From an uncultured Erythrobacter sp. (GTDB lineage Bacteria > Pseudomonadota > Alphaproteobacteria > Sphingomonadales > Sphingomonadaceae), in contig CANLVN010000003.1 of the NCBI GenBank assembly GCA_947494705.1, positions 682,001 to 746,000 on the forward strand: 64,000 bases of DNA, written 5' to 3'. The position numbers and the translations under genes were made by a program. The notes beneath the pieces are model-generated. The model was not told where the DNA came from. It made no database searches and was given only the letters and a program-made list of their open reading frames with translations. This document shows positions 28,006 through 37,901 of the stretch, one piece after another; position 1 is the first letter of the stretch; every line of letters begins with the position of its first letter.

Positions 28006-29652
28006 ATGAGCGAACGTGAATCAATGCCATGCGATGTCGTGATTGTGGGTGGCGGGCCGGCTGGCTTGTCTGCTGCGATCCGATTGAAGCAGATCAATGA
28101 GGAACTCGAGGTCGTCGTCCTCGAAAAGGGTTCCGAGATCGGCGCGCATATCCTTTCAGGTGCTGTCGTCGATCCGAAAGCGCTCAACGAGCTGTTCCCC
28201 GAATGGCGCGACATGGATTGCCCGATGGCGGAGACCCCCGTCACCGACAATTGGCACTGGGTGCTCACCAAGAATGGCAAGACCTCAATGCCGCATCTCT
28301 TGATGCCGCCGCTGATGAGCAACGATGGCTGCTACACTGGATCATTGGGCAACATGACGCGCTGGCTGGGTGAACAGGCCGAGGCGCTCGGAGTCATGGT
28401 CTTCCCCGGCTTTCCAGCATCGGCACCGATTTTCGATGACGAAGGCCGCGTTGCCGGCGTGATCACTCAGGACATGGGGGTAGCGGCAGATGGTTCGCAC
28501 AAGCCTGACTTCCAGCCAGGGATGGAGATCCACGCCAAGTACACTCTCTTCGCCGAAGGCGCACGCGGTTCGCTTACGAAGCTGATGAAAGCGAAGTACG
28601 ATCTTGAGGCCGATTGCGAGCCGCAGGTCTACGGGCTTGGCTGTAAGGAATTGTGGGACATCGATCCCAAGAAGCACGTGCCGGGCCGCGTGATCCACAC
28701 GCAAGGCTGGCCGCTCACCGAAAGCGATAGCTGGGGTGGGGGGTTCCTTTACCACCAGGCCAATGGCCAAGTGGCTCTGGGCTTCGTAACGGCGCTCGAT
28801 TACGCAAATCCGTGGGTCTCGCCCTACCAGGAGTTCCAGCGCTGGAAGCAGCACCCGAAGATTCGCGAGATTCTCGAAGGCGGCAAGCGCGTCTCTTACG
28901 GCGCGCGCGCAATCAACGAAGGCGGTTGGCAATCAGTGCCCAAGCTGGCTTTCCCAGGCGGCGCGCTGATCGGCTGCTCTGCAGGGTTCGTGAATGTGCC
29001 CCGGATCAAGGGAAGCCACACCGCCATGAAGAGTGGCATGCTGGCTGCAGAGAGCGTCGCAGCGGCGATCGAGGCGGGTCACGAAAAGACCGAGCTTTCC
29101 GATTACGACGCGAACTTGCGTTCAAGCTGGATTGCGGACGAATTGAAGCTGGTCCAGAACGCCGAGCCTGCAGTTGCCAAGTTCGGTGGCGATATCGGCA
29201 CGCTTCTGGGCGGTATCGACATGTGGATGCGCACGCTCAAGATCGGCCTTCCGATCTCGATGGGTCATCACAAGGATCACAAGCAGACGGGTCGCGCCGA
29301 TCTCTATCCGAAAATCGACTACCCCAAGCCCGACGGCGTGATCAGCTTCGACAAGCTGACCAACGTCGCATACAGCTACACAAACCACGCAGAGGACCAG
29401 CCGGTCCACCTGCAGGTCGGCGACCGCGAATTGCAGCGCGAGAGCGAACTGGAGGTCTATGGTGGCCCCTCAGCGCGCTATTGCCCGGCGGGCGTTTATG
29501 AATGGGTCGAGGAAGATGGGCAGGAGCCCAAGTTCGTCATCAACTCGCAAAACTGCGTCCACTGCAAGACCTGCGACATCAAGGACCCAAACCAGAACAT
29601 CAACTGGACGACCCCGGAAGGTGGCGGCGGGCCAAACTATCCGAATATGTGA
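28006..29652 (+). CDS. electron-transfer flavoprotein:ubiquinone oxidoreductase
   Basis: Membrane-associated enzyme that passes electrons from ETF, reduced by acyl-CoA and amino-acid dehydrogenases, to ubiquinone. The 548 residues include the N-terminal FAD-binding VVIVGGGPAGLSAAIRL (about 9-25), a middle ubiquinone-binding region, and a C-terminal [4Fe-4S] domain with Cys493, Cys517, Cys520 and Cys523 (CVHCKTCDIKDP). All family features are present. It is divergently oriented to the uracil-glycosylase-like gene and followed by a strong hairpin. Confidence 0.96.
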   Translation: MSERESMPCDVVIVGGGPAGLSAAIRLKQINEELEVVVLEKGSEIGAHILSGAVVDPKALNELFPEWRDMDCPMAETPVTDNWHWVLTKNGKTSMPHLLMPPLMSNDGCYTGSLGNMTRWLGEQAEALGVMVFPGFPASAPIFDDEGRVAGVITQDMGVAADGSHKPDFQPGMEIHAKYTLFAEGARGSLTKLMKAKYDLEADCEPQVYGLGCKELWDIDPKKHVPGRVIHTQGWPLTESDSWGGGFLYHQANGQVALGFVTALDYANPWVSPYQEFQRWKQHPKIREILEGGKRVSYGARAINEGGWQSVPKLAFPGGALIGCSAGFVNVPRIKGSHTAMKSGMLAAESVAAAIEAGHEKTELSDYDANLRSSWIADELKLVQNAEPAVAKFGGDIGTLLGGIDMWMRTLKIGLPISMGHHKDHKQTGRADLYPKIDYPKPDGVISFDKLTNVAYSYTNHAEDQPVHLQVGDRELQRESELEVYGGPSARYCPAGVYEWVEEDGQEPKFVINSQNCVHCKTCDIKDPNQNINWTTPEGGGGPNYPNM

Positions 29653-29658
29653 TTGAGA

Positions 29659-29695
29659 TGCCGCTTCGCTCTTTAATGCAAGAAGCGAAGCGGCA
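29659..29695 (+). terminator. 12-bp stem-loop after the ETF-QO gene
   Basis: TGCCGCTTCGCT, a 13-base loop, then AGCGAAGCGGCA, a perfect 12-bp stem starting seven bases after the stop codon. No U-tract follows, so it may be a Rho-assisted terminator or a 3'-end-stabilising hairpin rather than a classic intrinsic terminator. Confidence 0.5.
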
Positions 29696-29759
29696 CGAAA
29701 CCAGACATGCATCGTTTGGCGCTTTGCAATGCAAGCTTCGCCCGCATTAACGAGGGATC

Positions 29760-30587
29760 TTGGGTTTGCCTTCAACAGAAACCGCCTACGCCAAGATCAA
29801 CCTCGCGCTGCATGTCCGCAGGCGGCGGGACGATGGCTATCACGAGCTTGAGACGCTGTTCGCCTTTGTCGATGCGGGCGACACGCTAAGCGCTAGGCCA
29901 GCGGATCAGGACAGCGTTGCGACCGTGGGTGAGTTTGCTGGCGGGATCGACAATCCGCTGGACAATCTGGTGGCGAAAGCCTTGTCGCTGCTACCGCGTC
30001 CGCAAGGTCTCGACATTACCCTGGAAAAGAATCTCCCCGTCGCCGCTGGTCTCGGGGGTGGATCCGCCGATGCGGGCGCGGTGTTTCGTTTGGTCGAGCG
30101 ACTGCACAGCCTGCCCGACGATTGGCCGGAGCGCGCGTCCAAGCTCGGAGCCGACGTGCCGTCCTGCGTACGCAGCGAAATGGTTATAGGACGGGGCACT
30201 GGGACTGATCTCGAACCGATCGAGAACGACCTCATCGGCAGCCCCGTGCTCCTCGTGAACCCCCGCATAGCCCTGCCTACCGGACCGGTGTTCAAGGCTT
30301 GGTGGGACGACTGGCGCGTCGACGAAGGCCCCTTGCCAGAAGGGTCTGCTCGCGACATCGCATTGTTTGGTCGCAACTCGCTTGAGAGACCCGCAGAAGC
30401 AATAGTGCCGGAAATTTCCGATGTTCTGGAGCAGTTGCAGGCTACCAATCCTGTAATTGCCCGCATGAGCGGTTCCGGCGCAACCTGCTTTGCCCTGTAC
30501 GCCGAAGACGAAACGCGCGACGATGCTGCGCAGCGTTTGGTCGATAGGCGGCCAAACTGGTGGCAATTGTCGGGCAAACTGCGCTAG
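29760..30587 (+). CDS. ispE: 4-diphosphocytidyl-2-C-methyl-D-erythritol kinase
   Basis: Fourth step of the non-mevalonate isoprenoid pathway: phosphorylates CDP-methylerythritol. The 275-residue GHMP kinase has Lys12 in TAYAKINLALHV, the ATP loop PVAAGLGGGSADAG (93-106) and the C-terminal MSGSGATCFALY. The frame begins with TTG at 29760, directly preceding the family-conserved N-terminus; no ATG is available nearby. Probably cotranscribed with the amidohydrolase gene ten bases downstream. Confidence 0.94.
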   Translation: MGLPSTETAYAKINLALHVRRRRDDGYHELETLFAFVDAGDTLSARPADQDSVATVGEFAGGIDNPLDNLVAKALSLLPRPQGLDITLEKNLPVAAGLGGGSADAGAVFRLVERLHSLPDDWPERASKLGADVPSCVRSEMVIGRGTGTDLEPIENDLIGSPVLLVNPRIALPTGPVFKAWWDDWRVDEGPLPEGSARDIALFGRNSLERPAEAIVPEISDVLEQLQATNPVIARMSGSGATCFALYAEDETRDDAAQRLVDRRPNWWQLSGKLR

Positions 30588-30597
30588 AGGGCGCATC

Positions 30598-31320
30598 ATG
30601 ATCGATGGACAACCTTTCAAACAGATCGGCGAGGCAAAGCCGGGCGGCATCGTCTGCGTCAGTGACCATGCCTCCAATTTCGTCCCCGACGATATTCCAC
30701 TCGGCATCCCGTCGGACTTGCTGGACACGCATATAGCGCTGGATATCGGCGTGGGCGGCATCGCCGAGCGGATGGCCCGGCGTCACAACATTGCGGCCCA
30801 TGTCGCGACGATCAGCCGTCTTGTGGTCGATCTCCATCGCGAAGAGGACCATCCCGAGGTCGTGCCCACGACCAGCGATGGGCACCTCGTTCCCGGCAAC
30901 ATAGGCGCCAACGTCGAAGCGCGGCTCGATCAGTATTACCGCCCTTATCATGATGCCCTTGCAGCATGGCTCGATATGGCGAACCCGGAGCTGATCATCT
31001 CGCTCCATAGCTTCACGCCGAAGCTCGAAAGTGGTTCGGAGAAACGCCCGTGGGAAGTCGGTCTGCTCTACAACGAAGACGACCGTGCCGCGCGCCACGC
31101 AATCCGCCTGTTCGGCGAGCAAGGGCTGCGGGTCGGTGATAACGAGCCCTATTCTGGCAAGAAACTTAACGCGACGATGAACCGCCATGCCGAGGCGCAT
31201 GGACGCTATTACTGCGCGATCGAGATCAGGCAGGACTTGATCGATACCCGCGCAGATCAAGCGCGCTGGGCCTCTATGGTCGCCGATGTGTGCGGAAGGG
31301 TTGCGCTCGCGCTCGACTAA
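30598..31320 (+). CDS. N-formylglutamate amidohydrolase family protein
   Basis: A 240-residue metallohydrolase-like protein. It contains the family signatures [10 protein letters not shown] near residue 21, [11 protein letters not shown] near 44, VVDLHREE and [10 protein letters not shown], whose His, Asp and Glu residues form the probable zinc site. N-formylglutamate hydrolysis belongs to histidine degradation, but no hut genes are nearby. Many alphaproteobacterial members occur alone, so the substrate is uncertain. The ATG at 30598 follows ispE by ten bases. Confidence 0.87.
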   Translation: MIDGQPFKQIGEAKPGGIVCVSDHASNFVPDDIPLGIPSDLLDTHIALDIGVGGIAERMARRHNIAAHVATISRLVVDLHREEDHPEVVPTTSDGHLVPGNIGANVEARLDQYYRPYHDALAAWLDMANPELIISLHSFTPKLESGSEKRPWEVGLLYNEDDRAARHAIRLFGEQGLRVGDNEPYSGKKLNATMNRHAEAHGRYYCAIEIRQDLIDTRADQARWASMVADVCGRVALALD

Positions 31321-31361
31321 CGGCAGTGCCGTTTCGCGAATTTCATGAAACGGGAAACATA

Positions 31362-33077
31362 ATGTCTTTCGACAAGTCCAGATTGCCCAGCCGCCACGTC
31401 TCGGTCGGTCCCGAGCGCGCGCCACACCGCTCCTATTACTACGCGATGGGGATGAGCGAGGAAGAAATCTCACGCCCCTTCGTAGCGGTGGCCAGCGCTG
31501 GAAATGACAGCGCTCCGTGCAACACAACGCTCGATCCGCAGGCTGATATTTGCCGCGAAGGCGTAATCAAGGGTGGGGGCACTCCCCGCCGGTTTAACAC
31601 CATTACCGTTACCGATGGCATCGCTATGGGTCATCAGGGGATGAAAAGCTCGCTGGTCAGCCGCGAGGTGATCGCCGACAGCGTGGAGCTCTCGGTGCGC
31701 GGTCACTGCTACGATGCGTTGGTGGGCTTCGCAGGTTGCGACAAGAGCCTGCCAGGCATGATGATGGCTATGCTGCGCCTCAATGTGCCGAGTATTTTTG
31801 TCTATGGTGGCTCGATCCTGCCCGGCACGCATCATGGCAAGGATGTCACGGTCGTCGACGTGTTCGAGGCAGTTGGTCAGCATGCCGCGGGAAATTGCCC
31901 GTTGCAGGAGCTTATCGCGCTCGAAAAAGTCGCTTGCCCAGGACACGGCGCATGCGGGGGCCAATTCACCGCCAACACCATGGCCTGTGTCGGCGAAGCT
32001 ATCGGATTAAGCTTGCCAAACAGCAACATGGCGCCAGCTCCTTACACTTCCCGTGAAGAGATTGCCCGTGCCGCTGGTGAGCAGGTAATGGTGCTGCTCG
32101 AGAAGAACCTGCGTCCGCGCGACATCTGCGCCAAGGCGGCTTTCGAAAACGCGGCCCGTGTCGTCGCCGCGACGGGCGGATCGACCAATGCGGCACTCCA
32201 CCTTCCGGCAATGGCGAGCGAGGCGGGAATTGATTTCGACCTTTTCGACGTGGCCGAGATTTTCAAGTCCACGCCCTATATCGCCGACCTGAAGCCAGGT
32301 GGAAAGTATGTCGCTAAGGACATGCATGAGGCTGGCGGGGTCTACATGGCGATGAAGACATTGCTGTCCGGAGGTTTCCTCGACCCGGAGCCCATGACAG
32401 TCACCGGCAAGACCCTCGGAGAGAATATCGAAGAGATCACCTGGAACCCGGACCAGAAGGTTTTCTACGATGTGAAAAACCCGATCACGCCCACAGGTGG
32501 CGTGGTCGGCCTCAAAGGTTCGCTTGCGCCCGATGGCGCCATCGTGAAGGTCGCCGGAATGGAGCGGCTGCAATTCACTGGCCCGGCACGCGTTTTCGAA
32601 TGCGAGGAGGATGCCTTTGCAGCAGTCGAGAACCGCGACATCGCCGAGGGCAGCGTCATCGTGATCCGCTATGAAGGGCCCAAGGGCGGCCCCGGCATGC
32701 GCGAAATGCTTGCCACCACCGCCGCGCTATACGGGCAGGGCATGGGCGAGAAGGTCGCGCTGATCACCGACGGCAGGTTCTCGGGCGCTACGCGCGGGTT
32801 CTGCATCGGCCATGTCGGCCCTGAAGCCGCCGACTGCGGACCTATCGCTTTGGTCGAGGATGGCGACACGATCAGCATCAATGCCGAAGCGGGGACGATC
32901 GAGCTCGAGGTCGATGAGGCTACCCTCACAGCGCGGCGCGAGGCTTGGGAGCCGCGCACCAACGACTATCAGTCCGGCGCGCTCTATCGGTATTCGCAGA
33001 ATGTGGGGTCGGCCCGCCGGGGCGCGCTGACCCATCCCGGAGCTAAAGCGGAAACCCATGTCTTTGCGGATATCTAG
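31362..33077 (+). CDS. ilvD: dihydroxy-acid dehydratase
   Basis: Third step of valine, leucine and isoleucine synthesis, also feeding pantothenate. The 571-residue protein has the Fe-S cluster ligands Cys53 (APCNTT), Cys126 ([10 protein letters not shown]) and Cys198 ([14 protein letters not shown]), with the IlvD run [21 protein letters not shown] near the C-terminus. The start at 31362 gives the normal [11 protein letters not shown]-terminus. The close relative phosphogluconate dehydratase (Edd) fits less well. It overlaps the next gene by 20 bases. Confidence 0.95.
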   Translation: MSFDKSRLPSRHVSVGPERAPHRSYYYAMGMSEEEISRPFVAVASAGNDSAPCNTTLDPQADICREGVIKGGGTPRRFNTITVTDGIAMGHQGMKSSLVSREVIADSVELSVRGHCYDALVGFAGCDKSLPGMMMAMLRLNVPSIFVYGGSILPGTHHGKDVTVVDVFEAVGQHAAGNCPLQELIALEKVACPGHGACGGQFTANTMACVGEAIGLSLPNSNMAPAPYTSREEIARAAGEQVMVLLEKNLRPRDICAKAAFENAARVVAATGGSTNAALHLPAMASEAGIDFDLFDVAEIFKSTPYIADLKPGGKYVAKDMHEAGGVYMAMKTLLSGGFLDPEPMTVTGKTLGENIEEITWNPDQKVFYDVKNPITPTGGVVGLKGSLAPDGAIVKVAGMERLQFTGPARVFECEEDAFAAVENRDIAEGSVIVIRYEGPKGGPGMREMLATTAALYGQGMGEKVALITDGRFSGATRGFCIGHVGPEAADCGPIALVEDGDTISINAEAGTIELEVDEATLTARREAWEPRTNDYQSGALYRYSQNVGSARRGALTHPGAKAETHVFADI

Positions 33078-33411
33078 CGCGCTTTTCGCACTCGGCACGC
33101 TGGCAGCCTGCAACACCGCCACGCCGAAGCCCGAGGGTGAGATGCTCGACTGCGCCATCGGTGCAGGCGCGGAATTCGCCAAGGTCTGCACTCTCGAATG
33201 GATCGGAGAGGAATGGACGCGCGACTTCATCATCCATCATCCCGATGGAGGCTTCCGTCGTTTCGCGCTGAACGAAGATGCTAGCGGGGTTATCGTGCGC
33301 GACGGGGCTGAAGAACTCGAAATGGTCGAACCTGTCGCTGAAGACTTCTGGCAATTCTCGGTTGCCGGGGATCGCTACCGCATGCCAGTTCCGCCGCCTC
33401 CCGAGGTTTGA
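33058..33411 (+). CDS. small putative lipoprotein
   Basis: A 117-residue protein starting inside the end of ilvD. The N-terminus [18 protein letters not shown] looks like a short lipoprotein signal with lipobox LAAC (Cys18). Two further Cys residues (DCAIGAG, VCTLEW) could form a disulphide, and the C-terminus is proline-rich (PVPPPPEV). Its stop overlaps the nnr start (TGATG). I do not recognise the family. The close packing between ilvD and nnr argues for real translation. Confidence 0.7.
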   Translation: MSLRISSALFALGTLAACNTATPKPEGEMLDCAIGAGAEFAKVCTLEWIGEEWTRDFIIHHPDGGFRRFALNEDASGVIVRDGAEELEMVEPVAEDFWQFSVAGDRYRMPVPPPPEV

Positions 33412-34802
33412 TGACAAGCCCGACGCAGATCCTCACGGCAGAGCAGATGCGCGATGCTGAGCAGCGCATGTTCGAGGCGGGCATGGAGGTATTCGCACTC
33501 ATGAAAGTGGCCGCTGGCGGAGCGGCCGAGTGGGTGCGGCGCATCGCGGCAGGCAGGGCTGTAACGGTGCTGTGCGGGCCGGGGAATAATGGCGGAGATG
33601 GCTATGTGATCGCGCATTTGCTGCGTGAAGCAGGCAACAAGGTGCAGGTCATCGCTCCGTTAGAGCCAAAAACGGATGCCGCGAAGCAAGCGCGCGACCA
33701 GTGGGGTAGCGAGGTACTCACATCCGGCGGCGCGAGCGAGGGCGAAGTGTTCGTCGACTGCCTGTTCGGTTCAGGGCTCTCGCGGCCCCTGAGCGGCGAA
33801 CATTTATTGCTGCTTCGCGACCTTTCCCGGCGGCACAGCCTATCACTGGCAATAGACCTGCCGAGCGGGATTGCGAGCGATAGCGGCGAAGTCTTGAACG
33901 AAAACCTCCCGACCTTCGATGTAACTCTTGCACTGGGCGCTTGGAAGTTCGCCCATTTCTCTCTTCCGGCGCGCGCGCAGATACGAAGGATGCGGTGCAT
34001 CCCTATCGGCATCGACCCGGTCGAGGGAGCAGCTGAACTTATCCAAAGGCCGCAATTGTCGCCCCCTGCGCCAGACACACACAAATACCGCCGCGGGCTT
34101 GCCGCCATCATAGGAGGCGCAATGCCCGGTGCGGCGATCCTTGCATCGCATTCCGCGATGCGGGGCGGTGCTGGCTATGTGCGCTTGATATCGAAGGAAG
34201 GCGCAGACGCGCCGGCCGATCTCGTGGTCGATGCTAGCGCGCCCGAAGATGCTCTGTCCGACAAGCGCATCACGGCGACCCTTATCGGTCCGGGCTTGGG
34301 TCGCGACAATGCGGCTCACGCGCGGCTTCGGGCGGCGCTTGCGTCCAACCACCCGCTTGTCCTCGATGCCGATGCACTGACCCTGCTCAAACCCGATGCC
34401 TTGAGAGAGGATCACTCGATCCTTGCTACGCCGCATGATGGCGAGTTGGAGACCTTGTGCCGCAACTTCTCGGTCATAGCCGATGGGCGTCGTGCACGTG
34501 CTCTGGCGCTCGCTCGTACGAGTGGCATGGTCGTAATGGCCAAGGGCCCGGACACCGTCATCGCCGCACCGGACGGTCGAATCGCGATCGCGCCGCCGTC
34601 GCCGAGCTGGCTTTCAGTAGCGGGAAGCGGCGATGTCTTGGCAGGGATCGCGGTGAGCAGGATGGCTACGGGGCGCGATCCGTTCGCTGCCGCGTGCGAA
34701 GCAGTCTGGCTTCACGGTGAAGCTGCGCGCCTGTGTGGTCCTGCATTCACTGCGCTGGAACTGTCGCACGCGGTCTCAAGCGCGATTGAACGCTGCCTGT
34801 GA
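33411..34802 (+). CDS. nnr: bifunctional NAD(P)H-hydrate epimerase / ADP-dependent dehydratase
   Basis: Repairs hydrated NADH and NADPH. The 463-residue fusion has the YjeF N-terminal epimerase domain (about residues 5-205, with GPGNNGGDG at 56-64) and a ribokinase-like C-terminal dehydratase domain (about 215-460, with LSVAGSGDVLAGI). ATG at 33411 is used; a TTG one codon earlier is also in frame. The fusion is the common bacterial arrangement. Linked by overlaps to the lipoprotein before it and the methyltransferase after it. Confidence 0.93.
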   Translation: MTSPTQILTAEQMRDAEQRMFEAGMEVFALMKVAAGGAAEWVRRIAAGRAVTVLCGPGNNGGDGYVIAHLLREAGNKVQVIAPLEPKTDAAKQARDQWGSEVLTSGGASEGEVFVDCLFGSGLSRPLSGEHLLLLRDLSRRHSLSLAIDLPSGIASDSGEVLNENLPTFDVTLALGAWKFAHFSLPARAQIRRMRCIPIGIDPVEGAAELIQRPQLSPPAPDTHKYRRGLAAIIGGAMPGAAILASHSAMRGGAGYVRLISKEGADAPADLVVDASAPEDALSDKRITATLIGPGLGRDNAAHARLRAALASNHPLVLDADALTLLKPDALREDHSILATPHDGELETLCRNFSVIADGRRARALALARTSGMVVMAKGPDTVIAAPDGRIAIAPPSPSWLSVAGSGDVLAGIAVSRMATGRDPFAAACEAVWLHGEAARLCGPAFTALELSHAVSSAIERCL

Positions 34803-36022
34803 CCGACGGAGAGAAAGTTGTCCGCCTCGCCGCGCGCGGAGATGGGGTGACTGAGAGCGGTCGGCATGTCGCAGGCGCGCTTCCGGGCGACCGGATAGAC
34901 GTCGACGGTACGCTTGAACGAGGCCCCCATCACGTCGAACCGCCCTGCCAGCATTTCGGGACTTGTGGCGGTTGCCAGTTGCAGCATGCCGACGAGGCGA
35001 CGCTTGCTGCATTCGTGCACGACCGGGTTGTCAACGCAGCGAAGGGGCAGGGCTTAGAGCCGGAAGAGGTGCTACCGGTGCATTTGTCGCCCCCGGACGC
35101 TAGACGCCGCGCGACCTTCCATGCACTCAGGGTGCAGGGCGGTGCAGTCCTCGGCTTTCGCGAGGCAGGATCGCATCGTATCGTCGACCTGGCGCATTGC
35201 CCCGTTGTGCGCCCAGAAATTGAGGCCCTTATCGACCCGTTGCGGGGCTTCATCGCCGAGCACGGGCCGCGTGGAAACGTGGATATCAGCATCTCACTTT
35301 CCGAACAGGGTGCGGACGTCGCCTTCACCCATTTCCCGCTCGATGGGCTCACCGCCACCGAAGCCGCGCTCGATTTTGCGCGCGACCATTCGCTTGCCCG
35401 CATGACCATCGATCAAGGCTTTGGCGCGGAGACCGTATGGGAGCCTGAGCCTGCGACCGTCACATTGTCGGGCCTTCCGGTGGCCATGCCTGCCGGGGCG
35501 TTCCTGCAGGCGACCGAGGATGCCGAGGCGCGCATGATCGCCGATGCACGCGAGTGGACTGACGATGCACGGATCGTGGCGGACCTGTTTTCAGGGCTGG
35601 GCACCTTTGCCTTCGCGCTTGCCGGTCATGGACCGCCTGGGCGAAAGGTTCTCGCTGCGGAAGCAGAACAGGCGGCACATTTGGCGTGCAAGGCTGCGTG
35701 CGCAAGGACGGGGGGCAAGGTCCTGGCGATCCACCGCGACCTGTTCCGCAATCCCCTGCAGCCAGACGAACTCAACCGCTTCGACGCTGCGTTGCTCGAT
35801 CCACCGCGGGCTGGCACAAAGGCTCAGATTTCGACGATTGCCGAAAGCACTCTTGAGCGTATCGTCTATATCAGTTGCAATCCATCGAGCTGGGCGCGCG
35901 ATGCTGCAGTTTTGTCCGAAGCGGGCTTCCGCCTGACAAAGCTGCGACCTGTCGGCCAGTTTCGCTGGTCAACTCATGTCGAACTGGTGAGCTTGTTCGA
36001 GCGCGAGCCCTCAGGCGCGTAG
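34799..36022 (+). CDS. class I SAM-dependent RNA (uracil-C5) methyltransferase, TrmA/RlmD type
   Basis: Predicted to make m5U in 23S rRNA. The 407 residues include the [4Fe-4S] ligands Cys50, Cys56, Cys59 (CQHFGTCGGCQ) and Cys134 (LAHCPVV) that mark the RlmC/RlmD branch. SAM motif DLFSGLGTFAFAL, LLDPPRAG and the catalytic Cys360 in YISCNPSSWARD follow. The N-terminal TRAM domain appears shortened. A GTG start at 34799 overlaps the nnr stop by four bases. Its 3' end overlaps that of the convergent hydrolase gene by 12 bases. Confidence 0.9.
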   Translation: MTDGEKVVRLAARGDGVTESGRHVAGALPGDRIDVDGTLERGPHHVEPPCQHFGTCGGCQLQHADEATLAAFVHDRVVNAAKGQGLEPEEVLPVHLSPPDARRRATFHALRVQGGAVLGFREAGSHRIVDLAHCPVVRPEIEALIDPLRGFIAEHGPRGNVDISISLSEQGADVAFTHFPLDGLTATEAALDFARDHSLARMTIDQGFGAETVWEPEPATVTLSGLPVAMPAGAFLQATEDAEARMIADAREWTDDARIVADLFSGLGTFAFALAGHGPPGRKVLAAEAEQAAHLACKAACARTGGKVLAIHRDLFRNPLQPDELNRFDAALLDPPRAGTKAQISTIAESTLERIVYISCNPSSWARDAAVLSEAGFRLTKLRPVGQFRWSTHVELVSLFEREPSGA

Positions 36023-36796
36023 GGCTGCGAGGATTTGCGCTTCGAGCCAGTCACGATGCTCGGGCTCGACATAGGCATGGCCCGCGCCCTCGCAGCGCCG
36101 AACGCGCGGATCATTGCGGTCCCACGTGCTGTCGAACAGCTGCGCAGTGCGATCCGCGCCCGCGAGCAGGATGTGTACACTGCCTTCGAACTGGTCGAGG
36201 CCCGAACGCATGTCTTGCGCGAGGCTTGATGGGGAGGATGAAGGGCGCAGCGATGCCGACACGCCGCGAGCAAGTTTTTTGAGATCGACTCCGCCGCGAA
36301 GCAACCGCGCGATCTCGCTGGGGTTCTTCAGTTTCTCTATGTAGCGGCTGCGAATTGCCTCGGGCGCGTGCTGAGGTTCAGCCGTCTCCTCGTCCTCCGC
36401 GATCGTCCAGGGATTGGACAGGATTAGTCCGTCGAAACCCTTGCCCTCCGTCAGCATCAGGGCTGATGCCGCGTCGCAATTGCCGAAAGCGAAGACCCGT
36501 TCCATCTGCGGCGCCATTGCTGAAAATGCTTCCAGCGCTGCGCGGATGTCGCCTTTGCTCTTGCGGAAACCGCGATTCTCGCCCTCGCTATCTCCCACGC
36601 CGCGCCGATCGAAGCGAAATACGGAGAAGCCCTTGCGCGCGATTCGGGCGGCGAGGCGGGACTGGCCCGAAAACGCGCCCGATCGGATCTCGTTGCCGCC
36701 GCTCACGATCAGCAGCCCGGTTGTGCCCGGCGCGGTGTCGAGAGACCCGGCGAGTTTGAGGCTTCCGCAGCCGAAGGTGAATTGCAGGCGGTTCAT
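36011..36796 (-). CDS. exosortase A system-associated hydrolase 1
   Basis: A 261-residue alpha/beta hydrolase of the XrtA-linked type 1 group. The nucleophile elbow is GNCDAAS, placing a Cys where most hydrolases have Ser, as in dienelactone hydrolase; a candidate His lies in GAGHAYVEPEH. ATG at 36796 is chosen because it overlaps the upstream hydrolase 2 stop by four bases. The Asn in the elbow replaces a Leu I would expect (GLCDAAS). The role in exopolysaccharide production is not established; thioester or ester cleavage on the adjacent carrier protein is a reasonable guess. Confidence 0.85.
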   Translation of the reverse strand: MNRLQFTFGCGSLKLAGSLDTAPGTTGLLIVSGGNEIRSGAFSGQSRLAARIARKGFSVFRFDRRGVGDSEGENRGFRKSKGDIRAALEAFSAMAPQMERVFAFGNCDAASALMLTEGKGFDGLILSNPWTIAEDEETAEPQHAPEAIRSRYIEKLKNPSEIARLLRGGVDLKKLARGVSASLRPSSSPSSLAQDMRSGLDQFEGSVHILLAGADRTAQLFDSTWDRNDPRVRRCEGAGHAYVEPEHRDWLEAQILAALRA

Positions 36797-37476
36797 TGCT
36801 GGATCGCCCCTTCGCCCGCCACGATCTTCGCCAGAGCCTGCGCCTGTTCTTCGTTGTCTCCTGGCTCGGCACGCAGCCACAGCCCTGCGCCACCGATCTT
36901 CTTTTGCTCGACTGTGGCGTGCATATCGCCGGTTATGGGCTCGGCGGTTTCCAATTCCCGAAACATCTGCGGACCAATAGACCACCCCGCCAGCGTCAGG
37001 CCTTCCGAGCGGCCGAGTTCCTGCAACTCCTCAGCGCTCTCCTCACGCCCGGCTTCGCGTGCGGCAATCGCCCGAGCACGGATCATGCCGCGAAGCACTT
37101 TTGGTCCGGTTTGTGGGGCATAGAGCCATCCAGGCAGATTGGGGGGAGCAAGCAATGCCCCGGCGCGGATCGCCAGCACATGCGACGCGCCTACATGATC
37201 GACAGCCGCCAACGCACATGCACGCCAGGCGGAAACGCTCTGCTCCTTCAGCGGCACAAGGCTTTCGTTGCATCCGGGCAGGTCGGGCAGGAAACTGTCG
37301 ATCCCCGCTTGATCGAGCACCCGCATCATCTGGACGGTCAGCCGCCGCATCTTGTTTGCTTCGTCGAACCAGGCGGGCAGAATCAGCACACGCTGTTCCC
37401 GGCTTTCATCGAAAGCGATCAGTAGCTCTTCGGAAGTCCGTCCTTCGGAGCAGGGTGCCTGCCATGCGGCAATCAT
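36793..37476 (-). CDS. exosortase A system-associated hydrolase 2
   Basis: A 227-residue protein with an alpha/beta-hydrolase outline (VLILPAWFDEANKMRR, DLPGCNES). At the expected nucleophile elbow the sequence is LAIRAGALLA, with no Ser, Cys or Asp. As far as I recall, family relatives have a similar R-x-G-A-L-L there, so the lack of a classic nucleophile may be a family trait. It may be a non-catalytic partner of hydrolase 1, with which it overlaps by four bases. Confidence 0.8.
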   Translation of the reverse strand: MIAAWQAPCSEGRTSEELLIAFDESREQRVLILPAWFDEANKMRRLTVQMMRVLDQAGIDSFLPDLPGCNESLVPLKEQSVSAWRACALAAVDHVGASHVLAIRAGALLAPPNLPGWLYAPQTGPKVLRGMIRARAIAAREAGREESAEELQELGRSEGLTLAGWSIGPQMFRELETAEPITGDMHATVEQKKIGGAGLWLRAEPGDNEEQAQALAKIVAGEGAIQQ

Positions 37477-37499
37477 GCAGCTTGCGGCCCCATTCGAGA

Positions 37500-37838
37500 T
37501 CAGCTCTCGGCAAGCTTGGCTTCGACGAAAGTAAGCAGTCCGCCGTAAGTTTCGAGCATTTCGCCATCGACATCGTCATCCTCGATCACGATGTCCAGCC
37601 GGTCTTCGATTTCGGTAAGCAACCCGGCAACCGCCATCGAGTCAAGTTCGGGAAGGTGCCCGAACAGCCCGCTATCGTCGCCCAGCGCTTCGGCCTCTTC
37701 GGTGTCGATGCCCAGCACGTCCGCGATGATCGATTTGAGTTCCTTGTCGATGGCCGCTCGGCTCATCGCGAGGCCTGGACCGCTCACGTCTTGCGTGGCG
37801 TCGCTGCTATCGGTTTCGGCCTCGGGCTTCGTGCTCAT
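37500..37838 (-). CDS. acyl carrier protein of the exopolysaccharide locus
   Basis: A 112-residue, very acidic carrier protein. The phosphopantetheine-attachment Ser is in the conserved PELDSMAVAGLL segment, and the four-helix ACP pattern covers residues 28-108; the first 25 residues are a flexible acidic extension. It lies between the GNAT gene and hydrolase 2 on the minus strand, opposite the AMP-dependent ligase. The ligase could load it, but the attached group is unknown. Confidence 0.88.
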   Translation of the reverse strand: MSTKPEAETDSSDATQDVSGPGLAMSRAAIDKELKSIIADVLGIDTEEAEALGDDSGLFGHLPELDSMAVAGLLTEIEDRLDIVIEDDDVDGEMLETYGGLLTFVEAKLAES

Positions 37839-37901
37839 TCCAATTCGATCCTTCTACGACGGCCCCACGTCTCGCCAAAGGCGTGGAGCTGCCACGCGCC
37901 C

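Noticed and set aside
30442..31527. 361-codon minus-strand frame spanning ispE, the amidohydrolase and ilvD
   Set aside because: It crosses three well-supported plus-strand genes and shows no recognisable motif.
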